A DNA stretch of 12,375 nt from NCBI GenBank assembly GCA_946481135.1, contig CAMLMQ010000075.1, positions 1 through 12,375 on the forward strand, given 5' to 3'. The notes beneath the pieces were generated by a model that worked only from the letters and a program-made list of their open reading frames with translations, did no database searches and had not been told where the DNA came from. The DNA comes from an uncultured Microbacteriaceae bacterium (GTDB lineage Bacteria > Actinomycetota > Actinomycetes > Actinomycetales > Microbacteriaceae). Shown one piece after another: positions 1 to 5,393 of the stretch. Each line of letters starts with the position of its first letter. Within the stretch, counting starts at the first letter, position 1. Position numbers and translations under genes: made by a program.

Positions 1-264
1 TTCGTCGAGCACGACATGCACGTCGTGCGGCACATCGCCGACTGGGTCATCGTGATGGCCGAGGGTCGCATCGTCGCCGAGGGCGATCCGGTCACCGTCA
101 TGAAGAACCCGGCCGTCGTCGACGCGTACCTCGGCGCCCATCAGGACGTCGACTTGGGCGTCGTCACGGGGCGGTACTCCGCCGACGGTCAGCCCGCGAT
201 GTCGGCGGAGGAGATCCTCGCCGAGGGCGAAGCCGAGCTCGAGAGGGAGGAGGACGCGAAGTGA
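1..264 (+). CDS. livG: Branched-chain amino acid/amide ABC transporter ATP-binding protein (LivG-like), C-terminal part
   Basis: Only the last 87 residues are in the window; the gene is cut by the left edge. The fragment opens with FVEHDM, the end of an ABC ATPase domain with the H-loop histidine at fragment residue 4. It continues with the strand typical of these ATPases (VIVMAEGRIVAEGDP) and a tail ending VVDAYLGA, which is the usual LivG C-terminus and not that of LivF. An acidic tail (AEEILAEGEAELEREEDAK) follows. LivG and LivF form the cytoplasmic ATPase pair that powers HAAT-family importers of branched-chain amino acids, amides or urea. The stop overlaps the GTG start of the next ATPase gene by four bases, so the two are almost certainly co-transcribed and translationally coupled. 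The permease genes livH and livM are expected upstream. The transported substrate cannot be read from this fragment. Confidence 0.9.
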   Translation, partial: FVEHDMHVVRHIADWVIVMAEGRIVAEGDPVTVMKNPAVVDAYLGAHQDVDLGVVTGRYSADGQPAMSAEEILAEGEAELEREEDAK

Positions 265-995
265 ACACTCTGACCGCTCCCGCCGTCGTCGACGTCCGCG
301 ACATCACGGCGGGCTACCTTCCCGGCGTCAACATCCTCAACGGGTGTTCGCTCGTCGCGCGCCAGGGCGAGCTGATCGGCATCATCGGCCCGAACGGCGC
401 CGGCAAGTCGACCCTCCTGAAGGCGATCTTCGGACAGGTGCAGGTGCGCACGGGTTCGATCACGCTCGACGGCGACGACATCACGAACCTCAAGGCGAAC
501 AAGCTCGTCGCGCGCGGGGTCGGCTTCGTGCCGCAGACGAACAACGTGTTCCCGAGCCTCACGATCGAGGAGAACCTGCAGATGGGTCTCTTCCAGAAGC
601 CGAGGGTCTATGCGGAGCGGCTCGAGTTCGTGACCGGCATCTTCGCGGAGCTCGGCAAGCGGCTCAAGCAACGCGCCGGGTCGCTCTCGGGCGGCGAGCG
701 CCAGATGGTCGCGATGTCGCGGGCACTCATGATGGACCCGAAGGTGATCCTGCTCGACGAGCCCTCGGCCGGCCTGTCGCCCGTGCGTCAGGACGAGGCG
801 TTCATCCGCGTCTCGGAGATCAACAAGGCCGGCGTGACGACGATCATGGTCGAGCAGAACGCCCGGCGCTGCCTGCAGATCTGCGACCGCGGGTATGTGC
901 TCGACCAGGGTCGCGACGCCCACACGGCGACGGGGCGCGAGCTGCTGAACGACCCCAAGGTCGCCGAGCTCTACCTCGGCACGCTCGGCCAGTAG
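261..995 (+). CDS. livF: Branched-chain amino acid/amide ABC transporter ATP-binding protein (LivF-like)
   Basis: This complete 244-residue ABC ATPase has the size usual for LivF. It shows Walker A GPNGAGKST (43-51), the Q-loop glutamine at 92, the signature LSGGERQ (142-148), Walker B VILLDEP (162-168) and a C-terminal LYLG tail. The switch position reads VEQN instead of the common VEHD; this is normal for LivF proteins and separates it from the LivG partner upstream. The start is GTG at 261, inside the GTGA overlap with that gene; its ribosome-binding stretch is the purine-rich end of the upstream frame (GAGAGGGAGGAGG, from 241). It should act in the cytoplasm, pairing with LivG to drive import by LivH/LivM and a lipoprotein binding protein. 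The two binding-protein genes just beyond its terminator are obvious candidates to serve this importer, but they lie on the other strand. Substrate is uncertain (branched-chain amino acid, amide or similar). Confidence 0.93.
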   Translation: MNTLTAPAVVDVRDITAGYLPGVNILNGCSLVARQGELIGIIGPNGAGKSTLLKAIFGQVQVRTGSITLDGDDITNLKANKLVARGVGFVPQTNNVFPSLTIEENLQMGLFQKPRVYAERLEFVTGIFAELGKRLKQRAGSLSGGERQMVAMSRALMMDPKVILLDEPSAGLSPVRQDEAFIRVSEINKAGVTTIMVEQNARRCLQICDRGYVLDQGRDAHTATGRELLNDPKVAELYLGTLGQ

Positions 996-1018
996 GCCGG
1001 GCACCAGCGCCACCGGTG

Positions 1019-1055
1019 ACGGCGGGCGCGCCTCCCCTCGAGGCGCGCCCGCCGT
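1019..1055 (+). terminator. Strong hairpin after livF
   Basis: A perfect 16-bp inverted repeat (arms 1019-1034 and 1040-1055, loop CCCTC) begins 24 bases after the livF stop. The stem is nearly all G and C. No T-run follows, as is common for terminators in GC-rich actinobacteria. It probably ends the livGF transcript and may also catch transcription arriving from the opposite strand. Confidence 0.75.
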
Positions 1056-1103
1056 TCTGCGTCACGCGCCCGCAACTCCTGCGGGTGCGCCGTGCGTCGC
1101 GCA

Positions 1104-1146
1104 CACGGGAACGCCCCCCGACCCGGAGGTCGAGGGGCGTTCCGTG
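1104..1146 (-). terminator. Hairpin terminator of the first binding-protein gene
   Basis: An imperfect inverted repeat lies about 20 bases beyond the stop of the minus-strand gene. The core pairs AACGCCCC (1110-1117) with GGGGCGTT (1134-1141). An inner helix of five pairs (1119-1123 with 1128-1132) closes a CGGA loop, and outer pairs extend it with one bulged G at 1107. There is one C-A mismatch (1118/1133) and no T-run. With the livF hairpin it forms a double terminator between converging genes. Confidence 0.65.
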
Positions 1147-1166
1147 CAGTGCTGTCTGCGGGAGGC

Positions 1167-2447
1167 TCAGTACGCGGTGTACGTGTTGTCCTCGCCGTAG
1201 ATGTAGATGCCGATCGACGCCTCCGTCGGGTCGCCCACCTCGTCGAAGGTGATCGGGCCCGAGATGCCGTCGTAGTCGGCCGTGCCACCACTCAGGATGA
1301 TGTCGGCGCAGTCGGCGAACGTCGTGCAGGTCTCGCCGTCACCCGAGCCGCCCGAGACCTCCTGGAGGTACTCGGCCACCGTGGCGCCGTCGGTCGCGCC
1401 ACCCGCTGCCAGCGAGGCCAGGGCGAGCAGGATGACCGCGTCGTACGACTCGGCCGCGTAGCTGTACTCCTCGAGCGCCGGCAGGCCCTCGGCCTCGACC
1501 CACGCGTCGAGCTCGGCCGTGAAGTCGCCGAGCGTGTCGATCGACAGACCGGGAAGCGTGCCCTTCGCGCCGGTCAGCGAACCGGCGGCGAACTCGTCGC
1601 CGAAGTTCGCCAGGTTGCCGTCGACGAAGTAGAGGTTCTCCGCGGGGAACTGGCCGAAGATGCCGGGCAGGATCGAGGAGACCTCCGCGAACGTGATGAG
1701 CGCGATCGCGTCGGGGTCGGCGGCGAGCACCTCGTTGATCTGGGTGTCGAACGTGGCGTCACCGGTGTTGTACTGCGGGGCCGCGACGACCTCGCCGCCG
1801 GCGGCCTCGAAGGCCTCCGTGACGTAGCTCGCGAGACCGGTGCCGTACGAGTCGTTCAGCACGATCATGCCGAGCGTCTGGTGGCCGTCCTCGGCGATCA
1901 GGTTGCCGAGCACCTCGCCCTGGAGCACGTCCGACGGCGCGGTGCGGAAGTACAGCCCGTTGTCGTCGTAGGTGGTGAAGGCGTCCGAGGTGTTGGCGGG
2001 CGAGAACTGGATGACGCCCGCGCCGGTGACCTGGTCGATGAACTGCAGCGACGTGCCCGACGACGCGGCACCGATGATGGCGGTCGGGTCGAGGGCGAGG
2101 AGCCGCGGGATCTCGGTCTCGAAGGCGCGGTTGTTGTTGTCGCCCGAGTCGCCGTACTGGATGTCGATCGTGAGACCGGTCTCCTCGGCGTAGTCGTTGA
2201 TCTGCGAGACGGCGTAGCCGACACCGGCCTCTTCGGGCGGGCCGAGGAACGCGAGGTTGCCGGTCTGCGGCAGCGCGGTGCCGAGGGTCATCGTGTAGTC
2301 GGCGATCGCCGTCGGCTCGTCGGCCGGCTCCTCCGTCGCCGCGCAGCCGCCGAGCACGAGGGCGCCGGTCGCGAGGATCGCGATCCCGCCGATCGTGTTC
2401 TTCAGTCCGCGCGACCGGAAGGCCGAGCCTGAAGTCGTGATGCTCAT
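1167..2447 (-). CDS. Lipoprotein substrate-binding protein of a branched-chain amino acid-type ABC transporter (LivJ-like)
   Basis: This 426-residue protein has the length expected for a periplasmic-binding-protein type 1 (Peripla_BP_6) receptor. The N-terminus is a lipoprotein signal: basic RSRGLKN, a hydrophobic run, then lipobox LGGC with Cys35 as the lipidated residue, so it should be anchored on the outer face of the membrane. The mature protein opens with the family strand (LGTALPQTGNLAFLGPPEEAG) and continues with the two-lobe fold. Near the C-terminus are two cysteines in TCTTFADC (374 and 380), followed by DYDGISG (401-407), a turn shared with the next gene. The ATG start is supported by AAGGAG five bases upstream. 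It faces livGF and may be their receptor. Residues around 127-135 (GAASSGTSL) sit where ligand-contacting Ser/Thr residues lie in LivJ-type proteins. Ligand identity is not determined. Confidence 0.92.
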   Translation of the reverse strand: MSITTSGSAFRSRGLKNTIGGIAILATGALVLGGCAATEEPADEPTAIADYTMTLGTALPQTGNLAFLGPPEEAGVGYAVSQINDYAEETGLTIDIQYGDSGDNNNRAFETEIPRLLALDPTAIIGAASSGTSLQFIDQVTGAGVIQFSPANTSDAFTTYDDNGLYFRTAPSDVLQGEVLGNLIAEDGHQTLGMIVLNDSYGTGLASYVTEAFEAAGGEVVAAPQYNTGDATFDTQINEVLAADPDAIALITFAEVSSILPGIFGQFPAENLYFVDGNLANFGDEFAAGSLTGAKGTLPGLSIDTLGDFTAELDAWVEAEGLPALEEYSYAAESYDAVILLALASLAAGGATDGATVAEYLQEVSGGSGDGETCTTFADCADIILSGGTADYDGISGPITFDEVGDPTEASIGIYIYGEDNTYTAY

Positions 2448-2451
2448 GTCA

Positions 2452-2457
2452 CTCCTT
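2452..2457 (-). promoter_or_regulatory. Ribosome-binding site of the first binding-protein gene
   Basis: On the minus strand this reads AAGGAG, with five bases before the ATG at 2447-2445. It is the strongest Shine-Dalgarno sequence in the window and fixes the start so that a complete lipoprotein signal is included. Confidence 0.75.
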
Positions 2458-2547
2458 GAGTGGTTCTTGACAGGACACTAGGGCCGGACCGGGTCCGACC
2501 GTTTCGATAACCGTAGTCCCGCAATGCACGCGAGACGATTCCGGACT

Positions 2548-2581
2548 GTTTCGAGCATGTAACGCGACGGAATCGTTACAT
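2548..2581 (-). promoter_or_regulatory. Dyad with a GlnR-like half-site pair upstream of the first binding-protein gene
   Basis: The gap 2448-2595 between the two binding-protein genes contains a perfect 8-bp inverted repeat, ATGTAACG (2557-2564) and CGTTACAT (2574-2581), with a 9-base spacer. On the minus strand the left arm also forms GTTAC-n6-GAAAC (2563-2548), which matches the actinobacterial GlnR pattern gTnAC-n6-GaAAC. The site lies about 100 to 135 bases upstream of the ATG at 2447, a reasonable place for an operator. The repeat is AT-richer than its surroundings and unlike the GC-rich terminators elsewhere here, although it also lies just after the upstream gene's stop and could form a weak hairpin. 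Regulator identity is a guess. Confidence 0.35.
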
Positions 2582-2595
2582 CTGCGCGATTCGGG

Positions 2596-3867
2596 CTATC
2601 CGATCACCGACGCGGTGCGCGCGTACTTGTTCTCGGCGTTGTAGGCCACGAGCTGGTACGTGCCGCGTGCGGGGTCGCCCGCGGCGTCGAGGTTCGTCGA
2701 GCCGCTGATGCCGTCGTAGTCGATGTCAGGACGGTTGCGCAGCACGTCGAGGCACTCCCCGAAGCTCGTGCACTTGATGCCCCCGACGGAGGCGTCGCGC
2801 AGGGTGCGGGCGACGGCCGGCCCGCCGTCGTCACCCGCCGCCACGGCCGCGAGCGCCGCGAGCACGGTCGCGTCGTAGGCCTCGGCGCCGTAGCGGGGGT
2901 CGGCCATCCCGGGGTCTTCCTGCTTGAGCTTGGCGATGAACGCGTCGTCGGGGGCGAGACCTTCGATGAGCCCGTTCACGCCGTTGAGGAGACCCGCCGG
3001 CAGTGCCTGCGAGTAGTCGGCGAGGTTCTGGCTCGTGAGCCAGAGCTTCGCGCCGCCGTAGCCGGCGGCCGACAGCTGGCTGATGAGCGCTTTCGTCTGG
3101 TCGCCGTTGTCGGGGGTGGCGAGCACGACCGCGGCGGGCTCGGCGGCCTTCACCGCCTCGACGGCAGCGGCGAGGGCCTCGGCGTTCGCATCGGCCGCGA
3201 CCGGCACGAGCTCCAGTTCGAGCGGTTCGCTGCGGGCGGCCGAGGCGACGCTCTCGAACGCGGCGGCGAGCGCGTCGCCGAGGTCGCCCTCGCGATAGAC
3301 CAGGGCGGCGGAGACGATCTCCTTGTCGGCGAAGACGTCGGCGAGCACGACGGCCTGGTGCGGATACGACGGGATGGTGCGGAAGAACATGCCGCCCTCG
3401 TCGAGGACCGTGAGCTGCGGGTAGGTCGCCGAAGGCGACACGAGGGGGACGCCGGCCTCGGCGGCGGGCACGAGCAACCGCTGGGCGAGCACCGACGACG
3501 AGGGACCGATGACGACGTCGGCGCCTTCGGCGACGAGCGCGGCGAACGAGGCTTCCGCGGTCTCGGTGGTCGCGTCGCCCGAGTCCTTGCTGATGACGAC
3601 GACCTGCTGGCCGGCGACGCCGCCCGCCGCGTTGATGTCACGGGCGGCGGCACGCACGCCGGCGACCTGGGCGGGCGAGACGAAGGCGAGACCGCCACTC
3701 GCCGGGAAGAGGGTGCCGATCTTCAGCACGCCGTCGCCCGTGGGCGTGAACGTCGGGGTCGGGGTCGGCGTGGGGGCGGGCGTGGGCTCGCCGGTGCTGC
3801 ACGCGGCGAGCGCGGCGACGGAGGCGACGGCGAGCGCCGCGACCGCGGTGCGGATGAACGGGCGCAT
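2596..3867 (-). CDS. Second lipoprotein substrate-binding protein, paralogue of the first (LivJ-like)
   Basis: The frame is open back to 3933, but the start is placed at the ATG at 3867. GAAGGAG lies six bases upstream, and the 423-residue product then begins with a proper lipoprotein signal (MRPFIRTAVAALAVASVAALAAC, lipid-modified Cys23). After the cysteine comes a Pro/Thr linker (about 28-43, PTPAPTPTPTPTFTPT), a flexible spacer between membrane and receptor. The rest is a two-lobe Peripla_BP_6 domain starting LKIGTLFPASGGLAFVSP. The C-terminus has CTSFGEC (Cys366 and Cys372) and DYDGISG, at the same relative places as in the neighbouring gene, so the two are paralogues. They differ widely in sequence elsewhere, suggesting different ligands. 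No ATPase or permease lies beside it on this strand; it may share the livGF importer or act alone. The ligand is unknown. Confidence 0.9.
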   Translation of the reverse strand: MRPFIRTAVAALAVASVAALAACSTGEPTPAPTPTPTPTFTPTGDGVLKIGTLFPASGGLAFVSPAQVAGVRAAARDINAAGGVAGQQVVVISKDSGDATTETAEASFAALVAEGADVVIGPSSSVLAQRLLVPAAEAGVPLVSPSATYPQLTVLDEGGMFFRTIPSYPHQAVVLADVFADKEIVSAALVYREGDLGDALAAAFESVASAARSEPLELELVPVAADANAEALAAAVEAVKAAEPAAVVLATPDNGDQTKALISQLSAAGYGGAKLWLTSQNLADYSQALPAGLLNGVNGLIEGLAPDDAFIAKLKQEDPGMADPRYGAEAYDATVLAALAAVAAGDDGGPAVARTLRDASVGGIKCTSFGECLDVLRNRPDIDYDGISGSTNLDAAGDPARGTYQLVAYNAENKYARTASVIG

Positions 3868-3896
3868 CCTGGTCTCCTTCCGGCGGGACGGTCGCC

Positions 3897-3902
3897 ACCC
3901 TA
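3897..3902 (-). promoter_or_regulatory. Possible -10 box of the second binding-protein gene
   Basis: The minus strand reads GATAGGGTGG here; TAGGGT is the same -10 form as in the groES promoter. It lies 29 bases before the ATG at 3867, leaving room for a short leader with the GAAGGAG ribosome site. I see no good -35 match 16 to 18 bases upstream, so this is weak. If correct, the gene has its own promoter and is not only read through from the permease gene behind it. Confidence 0.4.
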
Positions 3903-3934
3903 TCGGGCGCGCGGCCCCTGCTTCGGGAGGCACG

Positions 3935-4861
3935 TCAGACGCGCTCGAGGGTGGCTCGGCGCGGGGGTCGCGCGGCGACGATCATGTCGGTCATCAGCAC
4001 GACGAGCGCGACCCAGACGAGGCCGAACCCGATCCACCGCTCCAGCGGCATCGCCTCGTTCAGCACGAGCCAGCCGAACAGGAACTGCAGCACGGGCGCG
4101 AGGAACTGGGTCATCCCGAGCGCGACGAGCGGGATGCGGCGCGCCCCGGCGGCGAACAGCAGCAGCGGCACGGTCGTCGCGACGCCCGCGCACAGCATCG
4201 CGATCGTGTGCCCCACGCCGTGCTGTCCGAACTGCACGCCCCCGCCGACGACACCGACGAGCACGAGTTGCACGATCGCCACCGGGGTGAGCCACGCCGT
4301 CTCGAGCGTCAGCCCGCCGATCGCGTCGACCCGCGGCCCGACGATGCGCTTGATGAGTCCGTAGAACCCGAAGCTGAAGGCGAGAATGAGGGCGATCCAG
4401 GGCACGCTGCCGTACCCGATCGCGATCACGAGGATGGCGACGGTCGCGATGCCGAGGGCGATCCATCGCGGGAGCCGGACGCGTTCCCGCAAGACGAGCA
4501 CGCCGAGCAGCACCGTCACGATCGGGTTGATGAAGTATCCGAGCGACGACTCGATGACGTGCCCGGAGAGCGCGCCGATCACGAACGTCTGCCAGTTGAC
4601 ATAGATCGCGATCGCGGCGGCGAGCATGAGCAGCACCGCGCGTCGGTCGCGCAGCAGCACGAGGAACGGACGCCATCCGCGCGTGACGGTGAGCAGGAGC
4701 GCCGAGAAGACGAGCGACATGATCACCCGGAAGGCGACCACCTCGAACGGACCCGACGGAGGCAGGAGCAGGAAGTACGCGGGGAGGAACCCCCACAGCC
4801 CGTAGGCGCCGACGGCGAAGAGGAATCCCGACCGGCTCTGCGGGGGCGGAGCGGGCGGCAC
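3935..4861 (-). CDS. rarD: RarD-type permease of the EamA/DMT superfamily
   Basis: This 308-residue, strongly hydrophobic protein has about ten predicted membrane helices, the usual RarD length and layout. Family signatures are clear: an N-terminal GAYGLWGFLPAYF (18-30), then VNWQTFVIGALSGHVIESSL leading into GYFINP (88-113), and FSFGFYGLIKR (162-172). It sits in the cytoplasmic membrane. RarD was named for a supposed link to chloramphenicol sensitivity, but its substrate is not known, and other EamA members export metabolites or amino acids. The start is GTG at 4861; no good ribosome-binding site precedes it. TAGGTT lies six bases before the GTG, where a -10 box would give a transcript starting at or near the start codon, so the gene could be leaderless, which is common in actinobacteria. 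It is separated from groES by a strong hairpin and followed 67 bases later by the binding-protein gene. Confidence 0.88.
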   Translation of the reverse strand: MPPAPPPQSRSGFLFAVGAYGLWGFLPAYFLLLPPSGPFEVVAFRVIMSLVFSALLLTVTRGWRPFLVLLRDRRAVLLMLAAAIAIYVNWQTFVIGALSGHVIESSLGYFINPIVTVLLGVLVLRERVRLPRWIALGIATVAILVIAIGYGSVPWIALILAFSFGFYGLIKRIVGPRVDAIGGLTLETAWLTPVAIVQLVLVGVVGGGVQFGQHGVGHTIAMLCAGVATTVPLLLFAAGARRIPLVALGMTQFLAPVLQFLFGWLVLNEAMPLERWIGFGLVWVALVVLMTDMIVAARPPRRATLERV

Positions 4862-4902
4862 CTGCTCAACCTACTCCGGTGCCGAGTCGATGCCCGGACG
4901 CA

Positions 4903-4934
4903 CGGAGGCCCCGCACTCGCGTGCGGGGCCTCCG
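4903..4934 (-). terminator. groES terminator hairpin
   Basis: A perfect 14-bp inverted repeat (arms 4903-4916 and 4921-4934, loop TCGC) lies 13 bases after the groES stop. The stem is very GC-rich and no T-run follows. It should end the groES message, which fits the absence of groEL downstream. Confidence 0.78.
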
Positions 4935-4947
4935 GGGAAACCGGGTG

Positions 4948-5241
4948 TCAGCCGACGATCGCGAGCACGTCGCGCGCCGAGAGCACGAGCAGGTCGTCCC
5001 CGCCGAACTTCACCTCGGTGCCGCCGTACTTGGAGTAGATGACCTTGTCGCCGACCTTGACGTCGAGCGGAACGCGGTTGCCGTTGTCGTCGATGCGACC
5101 GGGGCCGACGGCGACGACCTCGCCCTCCTGGGGCTTCTCCTTCGCGGTGTCCGGGATGACGAGACCCGACGCGGTGACCTGCTCGGCGTCGACCTGCTTG
5201 ATGACGATGCGATCCTCGAGCGGCTTGATGGAGACCGACAC
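4948..5241 (-). CDS. groES: Co-chaperonin GroES (Hsp10)
   Basis: The product has 97 residues, the full family length. It begins [13 protein letters not shown] and contains the mobile loop region with [15 protein letters not shown] (about 26-40), then VAVGPGR and [15 protein letters not shown], ending [14 protein letters not shown]. GroES forms the seven-fold lid that closes the GroEL folding chamber in the cytoplasm. The start is GTG at 5241, preceded on the minus strand by AGAAAGAGG. It is a single-gene unit: a hairpin follows at once and the next gene is a permease, so groEL must be elsewhere, as in many actinobacteria. Control is visible: a sigma-70-type promoter and two CIRCE-like operators lie upstream, so heat-shock regulation by HrcA is expected. 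Confidence 0.97.
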   Translation of the reverse strand: MSVSIKPLEDRIVIKQVDAEQVTASGLVIPDTAKEKPQEGEVVAVGPGRIDDNGNRVPLDVKVGDKVIYSKYGGTEVKFGGDDLLVLSARDVLAIVG

Positions 5242-5284
5242 AATGACCTCTTTCTGGAAGACCCTGTTGCTGAAAAGTTCGGGG

Positions 5285-5311
5285 TTGGCACAGTCGGACT
5301 GAGAGTGCCAA
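5285..5311 (-). promoter_or_regulatory. CIRCE operator 1 (HrcA site) of groES
   Basis: The sequence TTGGCACAG-N9-GAGTGCCAA matches the CIRCE pattern TTAGCACTC-N9-GAGTGCTAA. The right arm (5303-5311) differs from consensus by one base; the left arm (5285-5293) has the AG-for-TC change next to the spacer as well as the same T/C-type change. It begins just downstream of the -10 box, over the expected transcription start, so bound HrcA would block initiation until heat shock. Confidence 0.85.
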
Positions 5312-5315
5312 GAAC

Positions 5316-5344
5316 ACCCTAGCGCGTCATTAGCAGTCGTACAA
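5316..5344 (-). promoter_or_regulatory. groES promoter
   Basis: On the minus strand, TTGTAC (5344-5339) and TAGGGT (5321-5316) are separated by exactly 17 bases, a good housekeeping sigma-factor promoter for an actinobacterium. Transcription should start around 5306 to 5310, inside CIRCE operator 1, giving a leader of about 65 to 70 bases. The -35 box lies in the spacer of CIRCE-like operator 2. Confidence 0.7.
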
Positions 5345-5356
5345 CGCGAGTGCCAG
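5330..5356 (-). promoter_or_regulatory. CIRCE-like operator 2, over the groES -35 box
   Basis: The sequence TTAGCAGTC-N9-GAGTGCCAG has the exact CIRCE geometry. The left arm (5330-5338) has one mismatch to TTAGCACTC, and the right arm (5348-5356) has two to GAGTGCTAA. Its spacer GTACAACGC contains the groES -35 hexamer. It is weaker than operator 1 by sequence but spans the promoter, and it lies 37 bases before the divergent methyltransferase gene. Confidence 0.65.
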
Positions 5357-5393
5357 TCGACGGGCGGCGTCGTCCGCGCGGGAGAATGACCGG

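Noticed and set aside
261..995. Loss of the ABC switch histidine in the LivF-like protein
   Set aside because: VEQN at this place is the normal LivF form, not a defect.
1092..2432. A 446-codon open frame on the plus strand opposite the first binding-protein gene
   Set aside because: It is Arg/Val/Gly/Asp-rich with no domain, and mirrors a clear minus-strand gene. Long antisense frames are expected at this GC content.
2485..2497. Short inverted repeat CGGACC-G-GGTCCG near the first binding-protein gene
   Set aside because: Six base pairs with a one-base centre are expected by chance at this GC content, and nothing else supports an operator.
3741..3790. GTCGGGGTCGGGGTCGG-type run that looked like a tandem repeat element
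   Set aside because: It encodes the Pro/Thr linker of the second binding protein; the repetition is explained by the coding sequence.
3868..3933. A 22-residue N-terminal extension of the second binding protein
   Set aside because: The extension would bury the lipoprotein signal, and the ATG at 3867 has an excellent ribosome-binding site.
3509..5038. A 509-codon plus-strand open frame spanning two genes and a gap
   Set aside because: Its product is low-complexity Arg/Glu/His/Asp-rich sequence, opposite the second binding protein, the permease and part of groES. It is a GC-driven shadow.
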